Part shown: one piece after another, positions 1-10,426 of the stretch
How positions within the stretch are numbered: position 1 is the stretch's first letter
Layout: the number at the start of each line of letters is the position of its first letter
Source: Annona cherimola
Lineage: Eukaryota; Streptophyta; Magnoliopsida; Magnoliales; Annonaceae
DNA length: 64,000 nt
Reading direction: 5' to 3'
Assembly (NCBI GenBank): GCA_030490835.1
Contig: CM059971.1
Coordinates: 45,122,012-45,186,011 of the forward strand
Translations under genes and position numbers: made by a program
Notes under the pieces: generated by a model
Databases searched by the model: none
Seen by the model: only the letters and a program-made list of their open reading frames with translations
What the model was told of the DNA's origin: nothing

Positions 1-126
1 ATTAGATCAAAATTAGAGCCCTTTGGATACCAAAGTCCTATGTTGGTAGTATCTACTAAATATCTGAAAATTCTTTTTATAGCTATCAAGTGTGATTCTT
101 TTAGACATGATTGAAATCTAGAGCAC
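1..126 (-). pseudogene. Ty1/copia (SIRE-type) pol fragment, RT/RNase H junction
   Basis: Read on the minus strand this stretch translates to a block resembling KESHLIAIKRIFRYL and [12 protein letters not shown]. That closely matches the segment between reverse transcriptase and RNase H of the intact copia polyprotein at 41648-44752 in this window. It stops abruptly where the Tat LTR begins, so the Tat element inserted into a copia element here. The copia 5' part at 22994-26604 has the same orientation and could belong to the same original element, with the middle missing. The rest of this copia element lies beyond the left edge of the window. Confidence 0.8.
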
Positions 127-1499
127 TGTTCCGGCCTCGTGAAAAATCATTAGTTAAAGATTATTTTTCCTCCGGCTTTGAAAGTAAATGCTTAATTAAT
201 TCCCCAGCAAAATTTTGAAGCATTTAATTCTTTAATCGAGTCCGAAAAGTATATCAAAGAAATATTTTGCATTGTGTTCCACATTCTGATTTTACATCTT
301 CAACAAGAAAACCCTTGATTAAAAGAGCTGAATACAATAGTCCATAAAGAAAATGCTTATTTTTATTGAAATAATGATGAAATGCGTAGAAAATCTTTCT
401 ACATCTTTACAAATGCATGAAAAATCGTGTCTAACAAAAATATAAAGATAAATGAGTACACTTCGCCCCGCGCCGTGACTCGAATGTAAGGTATATGATG
501 CCACGCGCCATGTCTTAAATATGAGGTACAAGACGCCACGCGCCATGACTTAAATGTGAGTTTACGCTTAGCCCGTCGACCAGCGATGACTCGATTTGGG
601 AACTAGTGAGGGGCCCGTCGGCTACACTAGTGACCCTACACAGCAAACTAAGTACTCTCTTAGCTTCTAGATTTACACAGCAGACCAGCGTGTCCCGCTT
701 TCAGCTTCCGTACTTGTACAAGAAACCAGCGTCTCCCGCATTCAGTCTCTGGATTGGATAATTGGGTGGTTTTACCAAGAAATGGATTTAACCAAATTTT
801 AAAAATATGTTTAGGTCGACTTCGACCTTCTAAAAGGAGCTTGAACCCAACTGGGTATGTTGAAAAGAGTTTGGGCCTGACTGGGCTTGACTCGATCAAT
901 TTTGGCTCAACTGGTCTTATTGGGGGATTTTGGGCCCAACTGGGCCTGCTGAAGAGTTTTGGGCCCATCCTGGGCTTGTTGAGGAGTTTTGAGCCCAAAT
1001 GGCTTGTGTAAGAATTTTAGACCCAAGTGGGTTTGTAGGAGGATTTTTGAGCCGTCTTGGGCTTGCTGGAGGTTTTAGGCCTATTAAGGCTCGGGTTGAA
1101 GAATTCTGGGTCCGAGTTGGCTTATTGGAGATTTTTGATACATCTTGGGCTTTTTTTTTTTTTTAGAGTTTGGAGCTATCTTGGGCTTTTTTGAGGGTCC
1201 TGAGCCCAAATGGCTTGTTGAGAAATTTTGGACCCAAGTGGGTTTGTAGGAATGTTTTTAAGCCGTCTTGGGCTTGCTGGAGTTCTAGGCCTATTAAGGC
1301 TCGGGTTGAAGAATTTTGGGGCCTATTGAGGCTCGGTTTGAGCAAAGAGGTCATTCACCCGTGTATCAACACAGCTCACTTCCCGGAGAGTATTTACTCG
1401 GGGAGAAATACATAATTATATATATATATATTTGAAAGTCTTCTAAGATGTATGTATGTATAAAATATATTTTTTTTGGGCCCGCGGGACAAATATATA

Positions 1500-2424
1500 T
1501 ATTTTTTGAAGACCCGCGAGACATATATATTTTTAGAAAATAAAATATTAATTTTTGGAGGCCCGCGGGGCATATATGTTTTTAGAAAACAAAATCTTAA
1601 TTTTTGGATGCCCGCAGGACATCTATATAATTTTAGAAAATAAAATATTAATTTTTGGATGCCCGCGGGACATCTATATAATTTTAGAAAATAAAATCTT
1701 AATTTTTGGATGCCCGCGGGACATCTATATAATTTTCGAAATCAAAATCGTAATTTTTGGATGCCCGCGGGACATCTATATAATTTTAGAAAATAAAATC
1801 GTAATTTTTGGATGCCCGCGGGACATCTATATAATTTTAGAAAATAAAATCTTAATTTTTGGATGCCCGCGGGACATCTATGTAATTTTAGAAATCAAAA
1901 TATTAATTTTTGGACGCCCGCGGGACATCAATGTAATTTTAGAAAATAAAATCTTAATTTTTGGATGCCCGCGGGGCATCTATATAATTTTAGAAAAAAA
2001 ACAAAATCTTAATTTTTGGATGCCCGCGGGACATCTATGTAATTTTAGAAATTAAAATATTAATTTTTGGACGCCCGCGGGACATCTATATAATTTTAGA
2101 AAATAAAATCTTCATTTTTGGAACCCCGCGAGACATCTATGTAATTTTAGAAATCAAAATATTAATTTTTGGACGCCCGCGGGACATCTATATAATTTTA
2201 GAAATCAAAATATTAATTTTTGGACGCCCGCGGGACATCTATGTAATTTTAGAAAACAAAATCTTAATTTTTGGATGCCCGCGGGGCATCTATGTAATTT
2301 TAGAAATCAAAATATTAATTTTTGGACGCCCGCGGGACATCTATGTAATTTTAGAAAATAAAATCTTAATTTTTGGATGCCTGCGGGGCATCTATGTAAT
2401 TTTAGAAATCAAAATATTAATTTT
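1500..2424. repeat. 51-bp tandem array in the Tat 3' LTR (about 18 units)
   Basis: The unit is about 51 bp and contains GCCCGCGGGACATCTATAT, then ATTTTAGAAA, then AATCTTAATTTTTGGA. Two variants mix: one with GATGCCCGCGGG...GAAAATAAAATCTT and one with GACGCCCGCGGG...GAAATCAAAATATT. Because 51 is divisible by three, one frame stays open across many units and gives a meaningless 17-residue periodic peptide. The GC core CCGCGG sits in an otherwise very AT-rich unit. Confidence 0.93.
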
Positions 2425-2459
2425 GGGAGGCCTTTTAATATATATGTATAATATATATA

Positions 2460-2900
2460 TTTTTGAGGCTTTATATACATATATATGTATGTATATATAT
2501 TATCTCGGGATCCTCTGGTGACTCTTTTTTTTTTATAAGGAAACTTATCCCGGGATCGCGGGCCATTCCATGGCGCGCTTGGTGGAATCCCGTGACTTAT
2601 ATATATATATACTTTTTATTAAAAACACTTAACTATATATATCATATATATGTGGCGTACCCGGGGAGATCCCGGGACCCCGGGGCCTATATATATATAG
2701 ACTATTATATTTTTTATCATAAAAGTGCTTTACTATATATCATATATATATACGGTGCCCCCGGGGAGATCCTGGGACCCCGAGACATATATATATATAT
2801 ATGCCATTATATATATATATGTTTTATCATAAAAAACGCTTATATATATATAAGGCGCACCCGGGGAGATCCCGAGACCCCGGGGCCTATATATATATAT
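2460..2900. repeat. 100-bp GC/AT alternating tandem repeat in the Tat 3' LTR
   Basis: The core CCGGGGAGATCC(C/T)GGGACCCCG occurs with its first base at 2661, 2761 and 2861, an exact 100-bp period. The cores are separated by TATATA microsatellite runs and a TTTTATCATAAAA block. A more divergent relative lies at about 2505-2600 (CTCGGGATCC and CCCGGGATCG). The sharp alternation of GC islands and TA runs is unlike the flanking sequence. Confidence 0.85.
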
Positions 2901-2974
2901 AGACTATTATATATATATATATTTTATATATATAGAAAATACACAGATATATGATATGTATATATATATATATA

Positions 2975-3700
2975 TATTTTTTGAAAGAGGAAAATACTTA
3001 ACCCGCGTGTCAGTTCAACCCGCCAATCGGGGAGTATCCACGTTGGGAAAAGTAGTTTTTGAAAATAATATATATGTATATATGTGTATATATTTTTATA
3101 TATAGAAAATACACACACACATATATATATATTTTTATTTTATTTTTAAAGGAGGAAAATACTTAACCCACATGTCAATTCAACTCGCCAGTCGGGGAGT
3201 ATCCATGTTGGGAAAAGTAGTTTTTTGAAAATAATATATATGTATATATGTATATATATTTTTATATATAGAAAATACACATATATATGTATATTTTTAT
3301 TTTATTTTTAAAGGAGGAAAATACTTAACCCGCGTGTCAATTCAACCCGCCAGTCGGGGAGTATCCACTTTGGGAAAAGTAGTTGTTGAAAATAATATAT
3401 ATATATATATATTTTTATATATAGAAAATACACACATATATATATATTTATTTTATTTTTAAAGGAGGAAAAAACTTAACCCGCGTGTCAATTCAACCCG
3501 CCAGTCGGGGAGTATCCATGTTGGGAAAAGTAGTTTTTGAAAATAATATATATGTATATATGTATATATATTTTTATATATAGAAAATACACACATATAT
3601 ATATATATTTATTTTATTTTTCAAGAGAAAAATACTCATCCCGTGTGTCAATTCAACCCGCCATTCGGGGAGTATCGACGTTGGGAGAAGTATACATATA
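2975..3700. repeat. About 160-bp tandem repeat, five copies, in the Tat 3' LTR
   Basis: Each copy has AAAATACTTAACCCGCGTGT, then TTCAACCCGCCAGTCGGGG, then AGTATCCACGTTGGGAAAAG, followed by TATATA runs and a TATAGAAAATACACA block. The motif GGAGTATCC is at about 3031, 3196, 3358, 3509 and 3669, so the spacing is 151-165 bp. Differences in length come mostly from the TA microsatellite part. Confidence 0.88.
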
Positions 3701-3850
3701 TATATATTTAGAAGTAATGTGTATATATATATATAAAAAAAAACTTACGTTTTTTTCTTTTTTGTTTCTGGGTGGGCTCTTGATTTTTTTTTCCCGCTAC
3801 GCTGAAGATCTCTCCCGTCGTTGTTGCCCCTGAATGAAGGGCCAAGGGCC

Positions 3851-3860
3851 TCTATTTATA
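3851..3860 (-). promoter_or_regulatory. TATA box of the Tat LTR promoter
   Basis: The plus strand TCTATTTATA reads TATAAATAGA on the minus strand, in the element's own direction. It lies about 880 bp inside the proposed U3 start. Transcripts would begin near 3825 and run left through the tandem arrays. The position relative to the arrays makes them part of R/U5. Confidence 0.6.
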
Positions 3861-3893
3861 GGCGACTCGGAGGTAATTCAGCTGTGAGCATTT

Positions 3894-3982
3894 CCGCGGA
3901 ACTTCATTACGCGGAACTGCATTCACACGGGATTTCGTTGCCGCGGAACTGCGTCTACATGGAACCACACTCCCGCGGAACT
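3894..3982 (-). promoter_or_regulatory. CGCGGAACT repeats upstream of the LTR TATA box
   Basis: The motif (C)CGCGGAACT occurs at 3894-3903, 3910-3918, 3941-3950 and 3972-3982, spaced 16-31 bp. In the element's direction these lie 35-130 bp upstream of its TATA box, the usual place for U3 enhancer repeats. The binding factor is unknown. Confidence 0.45.
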
Positions 3983-4738
3983 CAATTGGTCTTCATGCGC
4001 TTGCAGTGACCAAACTCTTGACCATGTGTTATCCCGTCACAATCAACAGCCAACCTAACACGATATCTTGCAGGTGGTCTGGCACGAGTGCTTGTTTGGG
4101 AAAGTCCCTTCGTTTCAGGTCTTCTTCCCATTTAGCTCCGAGTAAATGGTATGATTGAGAGAGGAGAAACAAATCAGTTGATCCCTGTAGGCAGCAGGAT
4201 TAGGATAAACTAATGCTTCCATGAGTCGCAACTTGTTGCGCAATGTTGAAACACATCTTTAACCCATCCCAGCAACTCGGATGTCCTGTTACAGGCCTGA
4301 CACTTAAAAAGTATCTCAGCCATATTGGTAGCGTTCTTGAAGCTCAAACCCATTCCAATTAATCCAGCATGCATCGCGCAGTATGCAAAAGTTGCAGAAA
4401 CCATTCCTGCGCGGGAACTTTGTAGCATTTCAGAATCCCCTGAAGTGCTTCTGATTGACTTCGGCGCCCACAGCCAGGAGATTCCGCACGAGCGTCAGAT
4501 TTCTGGAGTGCACGGTCAAGAAAAGCGGCGAAACATCGGTCCTGAACTCCTCGTGCAGCAGCACCTTCGTCTTTCGTGACTTCAAGCGCATGGTAGCCGG
4601 TAACATCCCTTGCAGCACTCCAGCAGTCCACAGCACCAATCCCGGTTCGTTAACAACCTGTTTTCTTCTTCCATTTGCCTCTTTTTTTTGTTTTATAGTC
4701 TGCCTGCCCTTTAAGGTCTTGAATCCGACCACTCATCA
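3983..4738 (-). repeat. Distal U3 of the Tat 3' LTR
   Basis: This stretch has no recognisable gene. Short open frames exist on both strands, but none resembles a known protein and they overlap each other. It is best read as LTR U3 sequence. Confidence 0.5.
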
Positions 4739-4752
4739 AATGCCCCCTCAGG
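4739..4752 (-). other. Candidate polypurine tract of the Tat element
   Basis: On the minus strand this reads TGAGGGGGCATT, directly preceding the proposed LTR start TGATGAG. A run of five G bordered by purines next to the 3' LTR is the expected plus-strand primer. The competing candidate is the long pyrimidine run at 4975-5113 (purine on the minus strand), but no TG start follows it. Confidence 0.5.
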
Positions 4753-4772
4753 AATTATGCCGTTGTGGACTA

Positions 4773-5119
4773 CTTATAAAGGCATGATTCCTGACATGTT
4801 GTGTGGGTGGCCTTTCCTGACTCAATATTTAGTTATTATTATTTTGTTTTTGCAGCTGGGCACAGCGCTCCGAGAGCTTTGGGAGTCAGTAGGCCCGTAG
4901 CCATTTAATTTGTGTGTTTGAGGTACTGTCCAATAGCTTAGCGAGTTTCCCTTTGAGCTAGGCCGTATATATTTTTCCTTTTCTTCTCCTTTTTCCTTCT
5001 TTTTTTTTCTCTTCTTCTTCTTTTCTATTTTTTTGTCTCTTTTTTTTATTTTTTTTTCTTCTCTTTTTTTTTCTTTTTCTCTTTTTTTTTTTCTTTTTCT
5101 CTTTTTTTTTTTGAATTTG

Positions 5120-5150
<31 letters not shown>

Positions 5151-5153
5151 CAG
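4773..5153 (+). promoter_or_regulatory. Candidate promoter and 5' UTR intron of the antisense gene
   Basis: A plus-strand TATA box (CTTATAAAGG, 4773-4782) lies about 380 bp upstream of the antisense gene's ATG. GAGGTACTG at about 4920-4928 could be a splice donor. A very long pyrimidine tract (4975-5113), a TA microsatellite and TTTGCAG ending at 5153 make a strong acceptor 3 bp before the ATG at 5157. I infer a 5' UTR intron of about 231 bp. The pyrimidine tract and the (TA)n run make this region prone to assembly error. Confidence 0.4.
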
Positions 5154-7493
5154 GCAATGTCTTCTCCAGAATTTCCTATTCTTTCACCAAGAGAGAAATC
5201 AGTGGTGAAAAAGAAGCGTTCTTTCCTCGAAGAGCCAAAGGATAGCACGACTCTTTCTTCCAAAGTAGTTTCAATTGCGACGCCTCCAACGTCACCTTTT
5301 CTCGTGAAGAAGCATAAGGTTGTTACGTATGCCCGTGGGGAGTTTAAAAGGCAAAAATCTTCTTCGAGGAAAAATGAGTTTTCCAAGAAAATCTCTATCG
5401 AAGAAATGATGACATCTAAGAAAAAGCAGCGTATTCCGAAGAAGAAAACTGCACAGAGCGCCAAGAAGTATGATCTTTTCTTCGGTCGCCCTTGTGGAGG
5501 CTGTTCTTCTTATTTCGGGTGGTATCCTGCCTTAGCAAGCCGTGAATGCTTTGAATGTTCACATGGGCCCTCTCATTTCAGCCCCATGCATTGCCACCTT
5601 ATGGAGGACATTAACGGTCGGTCTACTCGGATCTTTATGATTCCAGAGAAGATTTTTACTGAACGTTTGAACTGTCAAGAAGGTTATATCTTTGGAAAAG
5701 GTGTTGCTGCGACCGATCGTCGCAAGATCTTTTCTGGTTGCTTTCTACTCCCGACCAGGGCATTAGGCAATCCTCATAATTTTATCGTGGAGACTCCTCG
5801 CTGGTTGCAAAAGGAATTAGAAGACTATTCTTTTATATGCAAGGAGGGTGCGAATGTCTACCGTGGCTGCTTAGGTAACATCCCGGGCTTTAATCAATGG
5901 GGACAACATTTGGTCTCTCGTCATGAAGTAGTACTTACAGCCGCTGGTGTGAAAGATGCGATCTTAGCCACCGGAGAAGGTTTTTGGAAAGACAACAACA
6001 TTATCAATGCCTTTGTAAGCTTCTGGTCACCGGCGACTAACTCCTTCATATTTCCATTTGGAGAGATGAGCGTTACTTTGTGGGATCTGAAGGGGATATG
6101 TGGCCTCCCTGTGTGTGGATTGCCCTTTGACGAGTGTACCCCTCCAAACTCTTCCTTCAACAAGAACCCGATTGCTTCAAAGGTCATAGATCTTCTTGAC
6201 GAATTATATCGAACGACCAAGAAGGAAAAGTTTACAGCAAGAGACTGGGTGGCATTATTCTCAAGGATTTCTGACCAACAGGTATCTAATGACAACTGGC
6301 CTTCTAACATTGTTGAGTTTCATGCCAGTGGGCAAGGCGGCCTGTGGCTTCCCCTTGAGCGCCTACAACAAGTACAGCCTGAGGTTGAGCTTATCCTCTT
6401 TTTGTGGCTTTGGATTTCCGTGGTCATTTGTCCTTCCTCTTCGGCCTACGGTCTCGTAAAATGGTCATGTCTTTATGTGGCTTGCGAGATGGCTCAAGGA
6501 AATCGCTTCACTCTGGCACCAAGAGTATTATGTGATATTTATAAAGGTTTAAATCAGATTGTATATAATGAGAAAGGCCCCGGGCGTGCCATTTCTTATT
6601 TCCCAGCTCATTTTCTCCTTAGCTTGCTTGGTTTTTACTTCCCAGAGATTTATGGAGTCGAGGAAGTTACCCAGTTTCCTTCTCGGGGTTTGATATTGAA
6701 GAAATTTGCCAAGCGTAACTTAGCCAGCTATAATTTTGAAGACATGACCGGGCTCCTCATCCAAGCTGGTTATTTTGAAGAGAGGTTCTTTCGTATGGTT
6801 GCCCCCTGCGAGTGGTCAACAAAATCTTCCTCCGATGGACTGATCCTTGATGAAAAAGACTTCGCGTTGTCGCTTCAACTAGGTCTCTTGGCTTACAGGG
6901 ATGGTCCTCGTTTTGAAGTTGAGCCATATTATCCTCACAGGTTTGCTCGTCAGTTCGGCTTTGATCAAGATGTTCCTGCATATCTTCCCCGCATCCCAAG
7001 ATATCAAAGGGAAGTTGGGGTCGGACCTCTTCACTGGCTCGCGGTATGCTCGCGCTTTGAGGGAGTTAAGTTCTCTTATGAGCTGAAATTTCCCTCGTTT
7101 GACCGTCGAGTCCGGGAAACTCAAGATTATGTTCATTGGTATGGCATCTGTGCGGTAAAAGTTGTCGAGCAAGTTGCGCCCAAATCTCGCTTTTGGGCTT
7201 TCAAACCCCTTGACTTGACTACCAGCTGGGGTGAACTGGGCTTGGTGATGCCCTTTGAGATTAGACCTTCAAGGAACCAGACGTGGAGGAGACTGAGGCT
7301 GTTTATGTCCAACACATCGATTCCTTCAAGGCCTACCCTGGGATCGTCGGTTGTAGCTTTCACTGCACTGACTGGGTTGCGGAAGGAAAAGAGTATATTC
7401 GTTGTGACATCGAGCCAGCCAAGAAGACTTTATGGGAGTTAGCTGCTGAAAAGGCAGCTTCTAAAAAGGACGCGAAACCTATGGAGACTTGGA

Positions 7494-7570
7494 GTATGTT
7501 TCTTCTCTCTTTTCTTTCCACCTTTTTTTTATGCTTTTATTCTTACCTATCCCTCCCTTTTTTTTGACAG
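7494..7570 (+). other. Proposed intron 1 of the antisense gene
   Basis: The donor is GTATGT at 7494. A T-rich tract precedes the acceptor TTTTTTTGACAG ending at 7570. The flanking reading frames join as TW | (A)CT GCC TTA. The length of 77 bp is normal for a plant intron. It persists because the gene is antisense to the element's genomic RNA. Confidence 0.65.
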
Positions 7571-7658
7571 CTGCCTTAGTTGTCGAAGTATCTGGTGACG
7601 ATGCTCATGGCGGGGAGAATTCGACACCGATAGAGCCCTGTTTCTCCTACGTCACCAG

Positions 7659-7724
7659 GTATTTGTATTTCGGCTTTTCACCTAGTTAACTTGCTGTTCT
7701 GACATTTTGACTTATACTTTTCAG
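7659..7724 (+). other. Proposed intron 2 of the antisense gene
   Basis: The donor CAG|GTATTTG is at 7659 and the acceptor CTTTTCAG ends at 7724, giving 66 bp. The downstream exon has a clear long frame (DVKDRFLDPLHHFFSTFKV), but joining at these sites leaves it one base out of phase. Either an indel or a different splice site applies. Confidence 0.5.
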
Positions 7725-8578
7725 CCTTAGGACCTGGTCACTCAGGTGGTCCTCACTTTAGTTCAACCGGTCCTAGCACTGGCGCGAGCTCAAGTGGGGC
7801 TCGTCAGCTTCCTGATGTCAAAGATCGCTTCTTGGATCCTTTGCATCATTTCTTTTCAACTTTCAAGGTGATCAGGGCGGAGCAGTTAGAGCAGCGGGAT
7901 CTCAAACGTTTGAGGCGCGCAATAGCACAATTCAAGGGATGCATCGTTTCTTCTTTGGGGGACATGAATTCTCCTAATGATATCACCGAAGCGTTGGATA
8001 TTTGTGAAGACTTTTCCATAGTTCTGGATAGGCTCCAACTTTGTGTTTCTGGTTTTGGTGATGTCATACTCTCACTCGAGAAGTTGCGTGCCCATTGGCG
8101 CGAGCTCGAGGCTGCTGCACAACCCTTGGTTTCTGCAGAAGATCTAGCGTTTGCAGAAGTTGACCTCGCCAAATGTAGAGATAGCCTTGCTCAACTTAAG
8201 GAACGTAACTTTCGGGTCGCAAAGGAGATGGAAAGTAAAAAGATGATTGCCGAGGAGATTCGAGCTTCCATAGCAGCCAAATAGGCCGAGGTTCGTCGTA
8301 TTGTCACTTCTATCTTTGTGGATAGAAGTAGACTAAATTCGTTGATTTCTACCTCCAACGATCTTCAGGCTGAAGTTGACCTCTACAAAGTAAGAATTGA
8401 TTCAGAGAGTCGGAATATTTCTTCTATGGAGGCGAAAGTCGAAGAGTTGCGGGCATATACAGTTCCTCATGCTGATGTAGTGAACTCTATCCGAGTTTTG
8501 AAGGAGTCATTTCCTTCTACAAGGGAGACTATAGAGATTCTTTTACAAAATTTTGATGTATGACTCCTTTTATAACTT

Positions 8579-9448
8579 TTATGGATAATATCTTTTTAAG
8601 TAATTCGCATTTACAGTTGCTTTCACTTGATTTTCGCAATTAATAACTTCATATGTGCCATTGCCATAGACCTTCTCAATGATGTAAGGCCCTTCCCATT
8701 TAGGCTCGAATTTACCAGTAAGTTTGCCCCCGGCCATAAGCTCTGTGCGTAGCTTTAGCACCAAATCTCCTCTTTTGAATGAGCGATGTCTCACGACCTT
8801 ATTGTATGCTTCGACCATCCGAGCTTGATAGAGTTCGATTCGTTGCCGTGCTTGAACTCATTTCTCATCTAGTGCCTCGAGCTCGTCGAAGCAAAGTTTG
8901 GCTTGTTGTTCAGTAGTTAACCCAGAATGGATAGCAACCCTTAAAGATGCTAACTGAATTTCCACTGGTAAAACTGCTTCTGAGCCAAAAAGTAATGAAT
9001 ATGGCGTTGCTCCCGTTGCAGTTCGATGTGTGGTTCTGTAGGCCCACAGTGCTTCGGGTAACTTCTCGTGCCAATCACGCTTATTTTTCACAGTGGTCCT
9101 TTTGAGGATTCGAATGATATTTTTGTTAAATGCCTCTACTTGACCATTCCCTTGTGGGTAATAGGGCGATGAGAACACTTGTTTGATTCCAAACTTTCGG
9201 CATAACTGATTTACTTTATCATTTTTGAATGGCGTGCCATTATCTTAGGTGATTTGATAGGGAACACCATAACGGTAGATGATTTTGTGCTTGATAAATT
9301 CAACCACCTCTTGTGCTCGGACTCTCTTGTAAGCTTTAGCTTCTTCCCATTTGGAGAAATAATCCGTAGCGGCTAAAATATATAAGTGTCCTTTAGATGA
9401 TGACGGGTTTATCGGACCGACAATATCAAAACCCCACCAAGAGAAAGG
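8579..9448 (-). pseudogene. Tat integrase catalytic core and C-terminus
   Basis: On the minus strand the core reads through YFSKWEEAKAYK, DNGTPFKNDKV and SSPYYPQGNGQVEAFNK, then the C-terminal GKFEPKWEGPYIIEKV typical of Ty3/gypsy integrases. It ends YLKRYYP and stop near 8579. Two in-frame stops break it: a TAA just before the second catalytic-region DNG (about 9245) and a TGA near 8857, between the core and the C-terminal domain. The 870 bp is one frame otherwise, continuous with the upstream RNase H and finger region. Confidence 0.88.
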
Positions 9449-10426
9449 CTACGAAATAGGTGCTGGAGACATTACTGAAGCAGGAATATGATAAATATCT
9501 CCATGCATTTGGCAGGCTTCACAGGATTTTGCAAAATTGATGGAGTCTTGGACCATTGTGGGCCAATAATAGCCCAATATTTTGATCCTATGATAAAGGT
9601 GACGTCCAGATTGGTGGGCACCACACTCGCTGGAGTGTGTCTCTTGAAGAACTTGACAGATATCATTCCCGTTAATGCAGCGAAGCCGAAGCCCATCAAA
9701 AGCAATCCGATACAAATCATTTTGAAACACAGTATATCGCAAAACAGCCTTTCTCAATGACTTCCTTGCATTTGGATCATCTGGTTCAATACCATATTTG
9801 AGGTGGTTGATGATAGGGACGCGCCAGTCATCATTATTTGTAGTTACCTTGGATACACACCGCCCAGTTTGATTTACTTGGAGATCTTCGTCATCTTCTA
9901 ATCTTTGTACTCGAATTGTCATGTCATCAAGCTCATTGAAAGCAAGAATACTGGCTAACTTTGATAGTGCATCAGCAACTACATTTTCTGACCGAGGAAC
10001 GTGCTCAACAGAAACAATTTCGAATTTTGCCAATAAAGTTTGAGCTTTGTCATAATATTTTCGCAAATGAGGCTGGTGTACTTCGTATTGATTATTTAAC
10101 TGTTTAATAACCAATTCAGAGTCCCCAAATATTCGCACAAATAAAATATCTGATTGCAAAAGGAGTTCCATGCCAACGAGCAAAGCCTCATATTCAGCTT
10201 CATTGTTTGTTGTGCTTTTTCCAAGAAAATATGAGTGCGGGAATAAGTCTTTATGAGGGGAGACTACGATAATTCCAACGCCAGCTCCGGATGGCTTTGA
10301 AGCGCCATCGAAATACATCTGCCACATTGGATCATCATTTGCATAGAAAACCCTCTCATCAAGTAGGTTTTCTAAGATGGGAAATTCTTCTTCAAGCGGA
10401 TGGGCTGCTAGGAAATCTGCTAACAC
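9449..10426 (-). pseudogene. Tat archaeal-type RNase H and integrase zinc finger
   Basis: A 325-residue open segment. MYFDGASKPSGAGVGIIVV, NNEAEYEALLVGMELL, FGDSELVIKQLNNQY and NVVADALSKLAS mark the archaeal-type RNase H that only the Tat lineage carries in addition to the usual one. The acidic residues D, E and D are present. After a linker comes the integrase HHCC finger: CGAHQSGRHLYHRI followed by SCEACQ. The frame differs by -1 from the preceding RT segment at 10420-10426 (KGKC stop versus GQVLADFLAAHP). Confidence 0.9.

Larger units (their letters stand above)
127..4738 (-). repeat. 3' LTR of the Tat element (about 4.6 kb)
   Basis: The inner-type end is fixed by identity with 17639: both start TGTTCCGG. 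I place the other end at 4738 because the sequence there reads ACTCATCA, giving TG...CA termini, and is followed by AATGCCCCCTCAGG. On the minus strand that is a G-rich purine tract (TGAGGGGGCATT) directly before the LTR start, as expected of a polypurine tract. The order in the element's own sense is U3 (4738 to about 3830), a TATA box at 3851-3860, then a very long R/U5 with three tandem arrays. The outer end is inferred from the single full copy. The other LTR cannot confirm it. Confidence 0.6.
5157..8563 (+). pseudogene. Antisense additional gene of the Tat element: plant mobile domain protein with coiled-coil tail, three coding exons, broken
   Basis: The gene runs opposite to the retrotransposon. 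Exon 1 (5157-7493) holds a basic N-terminus with KKKRSF and KKKQR stretches, a cysteine-rich patch (PCGGC, ECFEC) and, near residues 285-327, FIFPFGEMSVTLWDLKGICG then LPVCGLPFDE, the hallmark of the plant mobile domain (aminotransferase-like family). Introns with GT-AG ends are proposed at 7494-7570 and 7659-7724. Exon 3 continues to 8563 as a coiled coil (EVDLAKCRDSLAQLKERN; SMEAKVEELR). Breaks: a -1 frameshift at 7262-7283, an in-frame TAG at 8282-8284, and a one-base phase mismatch at the last splice. The uninterrupted product would be about 1,090 residues. It ends 15 bp from the integrase stop, tail to tail. Antisense ORFs, some with this domain, are known in Tat relatives. Their role is not established. 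Confidence 0.78.

Noticed and set aside
1555..2055. Open frame of 166 codons with a 17-residue repeat (and 19114-20019 in the other LTR)
   Set aside because: The openness follows from the 51-bp period being divisible by three; both strands show such frames, and the sequence lies in LTR R/U5. Not a gene.
1500..2424. Array that at first sight looks like a CRISPR
   Set aside because: Units are contiguous with no unique spacers, the context is a plant LTR, and there are no cas genes.
4822..5464. Lysine- and glutamate-rich open frames on the minus strand
   Set aside because: They are the complement of the pyrimidine tract and TA microsatellite upstream of the antisense gene, low complexity without a domain.
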